Shown here piece by piece: positions 60,103 to 64,000 of a stretch of 64,000 nucleotides of DNA (its first letter is position 1; the number at the start of each line of letters is the position of its first letter). Position numbers and translations under genes: made by a program. The notes beneath the pieces are model-generated. The model did not search any database, was not told where the DNA came from, and saw only the letters and a list, made by a program, of their open reading frames with translations. The DNA lies in assembly GCA_028287235.1 (NCBI GenBank), contig JAQBQB010000002.1, forward strand, positions 124,001 to 188,000, given 5' to 3'. Source of the stretch: Gemmatimonadota bacterium (GTDB lineage Bacteria; Gemmatimonadota; Gemmatimonadetes; Gemmatimonadales; Gemmatimonadaceae).

Positions 60103-60873
60103 GTGTTCGCGCGCTATGTGGCGATTGGTGACAGCTCCACGGAAGGCCTCGATGATCCGGATGGCCGCGGCGGCTATCGAGGCTGGGCGAATCGCCTCGC
60201 CGAGCGCGTCGCGGCCGCGCAATCGACGCCGCTGCTGTACGCGAACCTGGCCATCCGCGGTCGCTCGACCAGGGAAATTCTCGACGAGCAGCTCGCACCG
60301 GCCCTCGCGATGCAGCCCGACCTCGTGACGCTGTTTACGGGGACCAACGACGTGGTCAAGCGCCGTTTCGACGCCGATACGGTCGGACGCGACGTGGAGA
60401 TCATGCAGCGCACGCTGGTCCAAAACGGCGCAACGGTGCTCGGCTTTACGCTTCCGGATCTCTCGCTCGTGCTCCCACTCGGCCGCCCCATCGCCGGTCG
60501 GGTTCGTGCGTTGAACGACGCGCTCCGTCATGCGTCCGCGTCGAGCGGGGCCGTGCTGGTCGACCTGGCGAAACACGCGGTGGGCTCGGACCCGCGGATG
60601 TGGAGTCTCGATCGTCTTCACGCCAACTCGGCCGGCCACGAGCGGATCGCCGCGGCGCTGGCGTGGGCGCTGCGCTTGCCTGGCACGGATGATTCGTGGT
60701 CGCATCCGCTGCCGACGGAATGGCGAAGGCCTCTGGGCGCCACGATCATGGCCGAGTTTCGGTGGCAGCGCGACTACTTCCTGCCGTGGCTGTGGCGGCA
60801 TCTCAGAGGGCGGTCGTCGGGCGACAACCGCGGGCCGAAGCGGCCGGCGCTGTCGGAGGTCGTCAAGGATTGA
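60103..60873 (+). CDS. SGNH/GDSL-family hydrolase
   Basis: This encodes 256 residues from GTG 60103 (VFARYVAIGDSSTEG), 1 nt after the deacetylase stop, so the two are co-transcribed. SGNH blocks are complete: GDS with nucleophile S11, Gly in 'YANLAIRGRSTREIL', N82 in 'LFTGTNDVVKRRF', and D170-x-x-H173 in 'LDRLHANSAGHERIA'. No signal peptide is visible. Such enzymes are esterases or acetyl-hydrolases. With the deacetylase upstream, removal of acetyl groups from the same glycan or peptidoglycan is a reasonable guess, though the deacetylase is exported and this protein appears cytosolic. Confidence 0.88.
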   Translation: MFARYVAIGDSSTEGLDDPDGRGGYRGWANRLAERVAAAQSTPLLYANLAIRGRSTREILDEQLAPALAMQPDLVTLFTGTNDVVKRRFDADTVGRDVEIMQRTLVQNGATVLGFTLPDLSLVLPLGRPIAGRVRALNDALRHASASSGAVLVDLAKHAVGSDPRMWSLDRLHANSAGHERIAAALAWALRLPGTDDSWSHPLPTEWRRPLGATIMAEFRWQRDYFLPWLWRHLRGRSSGDNRGPKRPALSEVVKD

Positions 60874-60935
60874 CGAGTATCGACAGACCGGTATTGGAAG
60901 TCTCATACAGATGACGGACGAGAACCCTATCGCCC

Positions 60936-62990
60936 TCACCAGATCCGCACCCGATCCCCCGGCGCCAGGTACAGTGTCTCCCCCGGCTTCACCCCGAACG
61001 CCGCATACCACGCATCCAGATTGCGCACCGTCACCGCGCGCCACGGCGCCGGCGAGTGCGCGTTCGTCAGCAGCGACCGCCTGAGCGCCGGCTCGCGGAA
61101 CTTCGTACGCCAGATCTGCGCCCAGCTCAAGAAAAACTGCTGATCGCCCGAGAGCCCGCCCACCACCGGTGCCGGCTTGCCCGCGAGCAACGCATGGAAC
61201 GCATCATACGAAGCGGCCAGCCCGGCGAGATCGGCGATGTTCTCGCTCAACGTCTGTTGCCCCTTGATCGCCAGATCCGGCAGCGCCTGATACGCATCGT
61301 ACTGCCGCGCCAGCGCCTGTGTCGCCTTCTGAAAGTGCGCGGAGTCCGCGGCCGTCCACCAGTTCCGCATGCGGCCACGCGAGTCGAAGTTGGCGCCGAG
61401 GTTGTCGAAGCTGTGGCTGATCTCGTGGCCGATGACGCCGCCGATGCCGCCGTAGTTCATCGCGTCGGCGCGCGTGGCGTCGAAGAAGGGCGGCTGGAGA
61501 ATCGCCGCCGGAAAGTTCAACACGTTCAGCGCCGGCAGGTTCACCGCGTTGACCATCTGCGGCGTCATGACCCACTCGCCATGATCGGGTGGCCGGTGGA
61601 GCCGGGCGATGCTGCGCTGATACTCGAAGCGCTCCACACGATCGGCGTTCCCATACGCGTCGCCCGGCTCCACGCGCAGCGCCGCGTAGCTCGGCCACCG
61701 GTCGGGATAGCCGACGCTCACCTGCAGCGTGCGAAGCTTGGCTTTCGCTTCGGCTTTGGTCGACGCCGCCATCCAGTCCAGCGCGTCTATACGTTTCTCG
61801 TAAACTCTGATGAGACCCGCGACCATCTTCTGCGCGTTCGCCTTCGCGCTCGCCGGAAAGTAGCGCTCCACGTACTGCTTGCCGACGATGAACCCGAGCC
61901 CGTCGCTCGTCGCATCCACCGCCCGCTTGTCGCGCGCGGCCTGCGCTTCGGCGCCGCTCAGCGTCTTGCCAAAGAACGCAAACGACTCGCGGTCGAACGC
62001 CGAGGGCAACACCGCCGCGCGGTCCTCGATGGCGTGGTACGCCAGCAGCGCCTTCCACGTGCCGAGCGGTTGATTCCCGAGCAGCGCCGCCTCGCCCACG
62101 ATCGCACTCGGCTGCCACGCCAGCAGCGAGTCCTGATCGGCGAGACCGGCTGCCGTGAAGAAGGCCGCCCACTCCACACCCGGCGCCTTGCGCGCAAAGT
62201 CGGTGCGCGCCCAGTGGTTGTTGCCCTTCGCGGGATCCTCGCTGTCCTCCACCTTCCAGTGCGACGCGGCGATCTGCGTCTCGAGTGCGACGACCGAGTC
62301 TGCGCGCGCCGCGGCGTTGGAAAGCCCGGCGAGCGACAGCATCCGCGCGACGTGCGCGCGGTACGTGGCCCGCAGCGCGGCCATCTTGGGCGACGCGTCC
62401 ACGTAGTAGCTGCGATCCGGCATCTCCACGCCGCCCTGAAAGAGCACTGCCGAGTTTCGGGTTGGCATATTGAAATCCTGCGTCACCCAGAAGCCGAACG
62501 GATTGTCCGTATGGAGAACGCCGCGGTTCATGGGATCGACGTCTGCGCGGAGATGCGCGCCGAGGAAGCGCGCGAGCGCCGCGCGATCGGCGATGGCGGC
62601 GATGGTATCGAGCAGCGGCCGGATCGGCGCCATGCCGCGCGTGGCAATCGACGCGGTATCGAGGAATGCCGTGTAGAAGTCGCCTACCTTGCGCAGGTCG
62701 CTCCCCACCGCCGCGTGCGCGGCCGCCGCCTGGCGCACGATCTCCATGACGTGCGCCGTCGCCACCTTGTCGGCGATCTGGAAGCCGCCGTAGCTGCTCA
62801 ACTCGGGCGGAATCTGGGTGTGTCTTTCCCAGGTGCCGTTGGCGTACTTGTAGAAGTCGTTGCCGGGGAGGACGGTGGTGTCCATGCCGGCGCGGTCGAG
62901 GCCTAGCGTGGGGCGCTGGGCGGCGAGCGGAGCGGCGGCGGGCGCGAGCAGGGCCGCGATGGCCGCGGCGGCGGCGAGTTTTGAGATCAT
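60936..62990 (-). CDS. Exported M13-family (neprilysin-like) zinc metallopeptidase
   Basis: This encodes 684 residues from ATG 62990, with cleavage LAA|QRPT; the frame stays open upstream to 63185 but without a signal. Zinc ligands: HExxH at 522-526 ('GGVIGHEISHSFDNLGANFDSRG') and the third ligand E583 in 'TLSENIADLAGL', followed by the usual Asp three residues on (D587). Other M13 marks: 'VNAVNLPALNVLNFPAAILQPPFFD' and 'FFLSWAQIWRTK' with the C-terminal 'NLDAWYAAFGVKPGETLYLAPGDRVRIW'. The protein would cut peptides of fewer than about 40 residues in the periplasm. It converges with the SGNH hydrolase (62 nt between stops). Confidence 0.95.
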   Translation of the reverse strand: MISKLAAAAAIAALLAPAAAPLAAQRPTLGLDRAGMDTTVLPGNDFYKYANGTWERHTQIPPELSSYGGFQIADKVATAHVMEIVRQAAAAHAAVGSDLRKVGDFYTAFLDTASIATRGMAPIRPLLDTIAAIADRAALARFLGAHLRADVDPMNRGVLHTDNPFGFWVTQDFNMPTRNSAVLFQGGVEMPDRSYYVDASPKMAALRATYRAHVARMLSLAGLSNAAARADSVVALETQIAASHWKVEDSEDPAKGNNHWARTDFARKAPGVEWAAFFTAAGLADQDSLLAWQPSAIVGEAALLGNQPLGTWKALLAYHAIEDRAAVLPSAFDRESFAFFGKTLSGAEAQAARDKRAVDATSDGLGFIVGKQYVERYFPASAKANAQKMVAGLIRVYEKRIDALDWMAASTKAEAKAKLRTLQVSVGYPDRWPSYAALRVEPGDAYGNADRVERFEYQRSIARLHRPPDHGEWVMTPQMVNAVNLPALNVLNFPAAILQPPFFDATRADAMNYGGIGGVIGHEISHSFDNLGANFDSRGRMRNWWTAADSAHFQKATQALARQYDAYQALPDLAIKGQQTLSENIADLAGLAASYDAFHALLAGKPAPVVGGLSGDQQFFLSWAQIWRTKFREPALRRSLLTNAHSPAPWRAVTVRNLDAWYAAFGVKPGETLYLAPGDRVRIW

Positions 62991-63321
62991 GTAGCGAGTT
63001 ACAGCAGGCGTCTGCGGTGCGCAAGCCGGGGAGACGGGAGTGAGTGATGTGGCGCACGGGGGTCCGGTGATACATCCACGACGCCTTGACGCTACCCGCG
63101 CTGCGTGCCTCATCCGGCCACACACATTCGCGCCGCTTGGCGGCGGGAAGGACGAGATGAGATCACTCATGTTGGGCCTGGGCATGGCGAGCTGGACGCC
63201 GCGATCAAACAGCTCGAGCTCGCGCAGCAGTACGACGACAAGTAATTCGGCGGCGCGAACGAGACGCGCCCGGTGTGATGAGCGTCCCCGCGGTCTCGCA
63301 TTGAGGACCTCGCGCTGTCAC
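62991..63321. other. Intergenic stretch of about 330 bp with no gene I can support
   Basis: This spans the M13 leader and the space before the TIGR03067 gene end. One plus-strand frame ends GELDAAIKQLELAQQYDDK at a TAA near 63243; the short helical tail looks protein-like, but no start, Shine-Dalgarno or homology supports a gene. It may be a gene remnant. I see no terminator with a T-run and no clear promoter. Confidence 0.4.
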
Positions 63322-64000
63322 TCACTCCCGGCGCTTCCATTGGCTGAACGTCTGCTCGGTCCCGGGCGCCGAGAAGTCGGACGGACGCGCCCGTCCCGGA
63401 GGTGCAATGAGAAAGCGCACCTCGTCGCCAACCCACTCGAGAATTCCCCGGCTCAGCTTCCCGGTGTCGCGGCCGCTCAGGTGGACGTAGTCGACGGCGA
63501 CCGGCCGCGCGCTGTCGTCGATGCGCATTCTCACATGCAGCATGACCTGTCCGCCGAACGTCACCTTCGACTCGTCGCCCGTGCCGACGCGCGATCCGAA
63601 CGGAAGCCAGTCCTGGCGCATCTCTTCGCCGTTCATCACGAGCCGGACCGGAACCCACGCGCCCTCGAGCCGGCGCAGCATGTCGCTCGATGATCTCGTG
63701 AGCTCGAACTCACCCGGCTCGCCGGCGGACGCCGGTGCACCGCCCGGCGGTTCGGCGGGCGCTTGCCGAACGCCGCCTGTGACGTTCGGCGGACGCGCCG
63801 CCGACACGCGCCGGAGCCGCTCGAGCGCGTGGCCCGTGCCGGGCTTCGACTCGAACGCCGCCGGCCGCGACGCCCCGACCACGCCGAGGCAAATCGTGAG
63901 CTCGTCGCCGTTTAGGACGAGGAGGCCGTAGGCCGAATGCCCGGCCTCGGGGCCCTCGACGAACTCGATGTCGAGCTGCATCGGCGACAGCGCGGTATCG
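63322..64000 (-). CDS. TIGR03067-domain protein (partial; start lies beyond the window)
   Basis: The frame is open from the right edge to TGA at 63322 on the minus strand. Reading inward from the edge it begins DTALSPMQLDIEFVEGPEAG, in which the internal Met at 63981 is probably not the start. The first visible module ends 'LLVLNGDELTICLGVVGASRPAAFESKPGTGHALERLRRV', the typical end of a TIGR03067 domain. A second module begins 'RRLEGAWVPVRLVMNGEEM' and ends 'FSAPGTEQTFSQWKRRE', separated by a Gly/Pro/Ala-rich linker. TIGR03067 is a family of unknown function, best known from Planctomycetes and also found in other soil phyla. At least two tandem copies are therefore present here. Confidence 0.8.
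   Translation of the reverse strand, partial: DTALSPMQLDIEFVEGPEAGHSAYGLLVLNGDELTICLGVVGASRPAAFESKPGTGHALERLRRVSAARPPNVTGGVRQAPAEPPGGAPASAGEPGEFELTRSSSDMLRRLEGAWVPVRLVMNGEEMRQDWLPFGSRVGTGDESKVTFGGQVMLHVRMRIDDSARPVAVDYVHLSGRDTGKLSRGILEWVGDEVRFLIAPPGRARPSDFSAPGTEQTFSQWKRRE

Noticed and set aside
63141-63243. Short plus-strand frame ending in a protein-like helical tail (GELDAAIKQLELAQQYDDK)
   Set aside because: No start codon with Shine-Dalgarno, no length and no recognisable family; kept only as a possible remnant.

Overview
The window is GC-rich, gene-dense bacterial DNA with no phage, IS, CRISPR, tRNA or rRNA genes that I can see. Three PadR regulators each coupled to a MacB/FtsX-type orphan ABC permease (ADOP family), two SusC/SusD pairs, an M13 peptidase, an S9 peptidase, beta-lactamase-like serine hydrolases, a DUF305 protein, an LVIVD-repeat protein and a TIGR03067 protein together point to Gemmatimonadota. 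Acidobacteriota is the next choice. This is inferred from gene content; there is no marker gene in the window. All sixteen predicted type I signal peptides end in a small residue followed by Gln, so the mature proteins would start with Gln.

Layout. 1-4770: a cluster of two or more small beta-rich exported proteins, an Ig-like chaperone-type protein and a 1059-residue usher-like outer-membrane protein, which I read as a possible divergent chaperone-usher-like surface-fibre system. 4819-9044: four stand-alone metabolic or exported enzymes (VOC protein, NAD(P)-binding reductase, serine hydrolase, FAD oxidoreductase). 9294-17891: one 8.6-kb gene for a cyclic beta-1,2-glucan synthase, convergent with a large outer-membrane barrel protein (17888-20482) with which it shares a CTAG stop. 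20657-27177: SusC, SusD and an S9 peptidase, probably peptide uptake. 27188-31369: serine hydrolase, epimerase-like protein, Hsp20 with a Gln-rich tail, and a lipoprotein.

31536-34539: first PadR-permease pair. 34603-46291: a uronate polysaccharide utilisation locus. A SusC/SusD pair runs leftward. Divergently, six overlapping or closely spaced genes run rightward: kduI, a DUF4861 protein, an AraR-like GntR/LacI regulator, kdgF, uxuA, and an exported protein that fuses an alginate-lyase-like (PL5-type) domain to a GH88 unsaturated uronyl hydrolase. The logic is import through SusCD, cleavage to unsaturated uronates by the fusion enzyme, ring opening by KdgF, isomerisation by KduI, and entry of mannonate through UxuA. 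KduD, KdgK and KdgA are not in the window.

46335-50937: second PadR-permease pair, preceded by a duplicated 22-bp operator-like site and followed by two membrane proteins. 50953-55746: small hypothetical, DUF305 and LVIVD proteins with a strong terminator, an orphan carboxypeptidase-regulatory/plug-like protein and a lipoprotein. 55867-58958: third PadR-permease pair with a 14-bp palindrome over the padR ribosome-binding site. 58977-59072: a REP/MITE-like inverted repeat. 59139-64000: polysaccharide deacetylase, SGNH hydrolase, M13 metallopeptidase, and a TIGR03067 protein cut by the window end.
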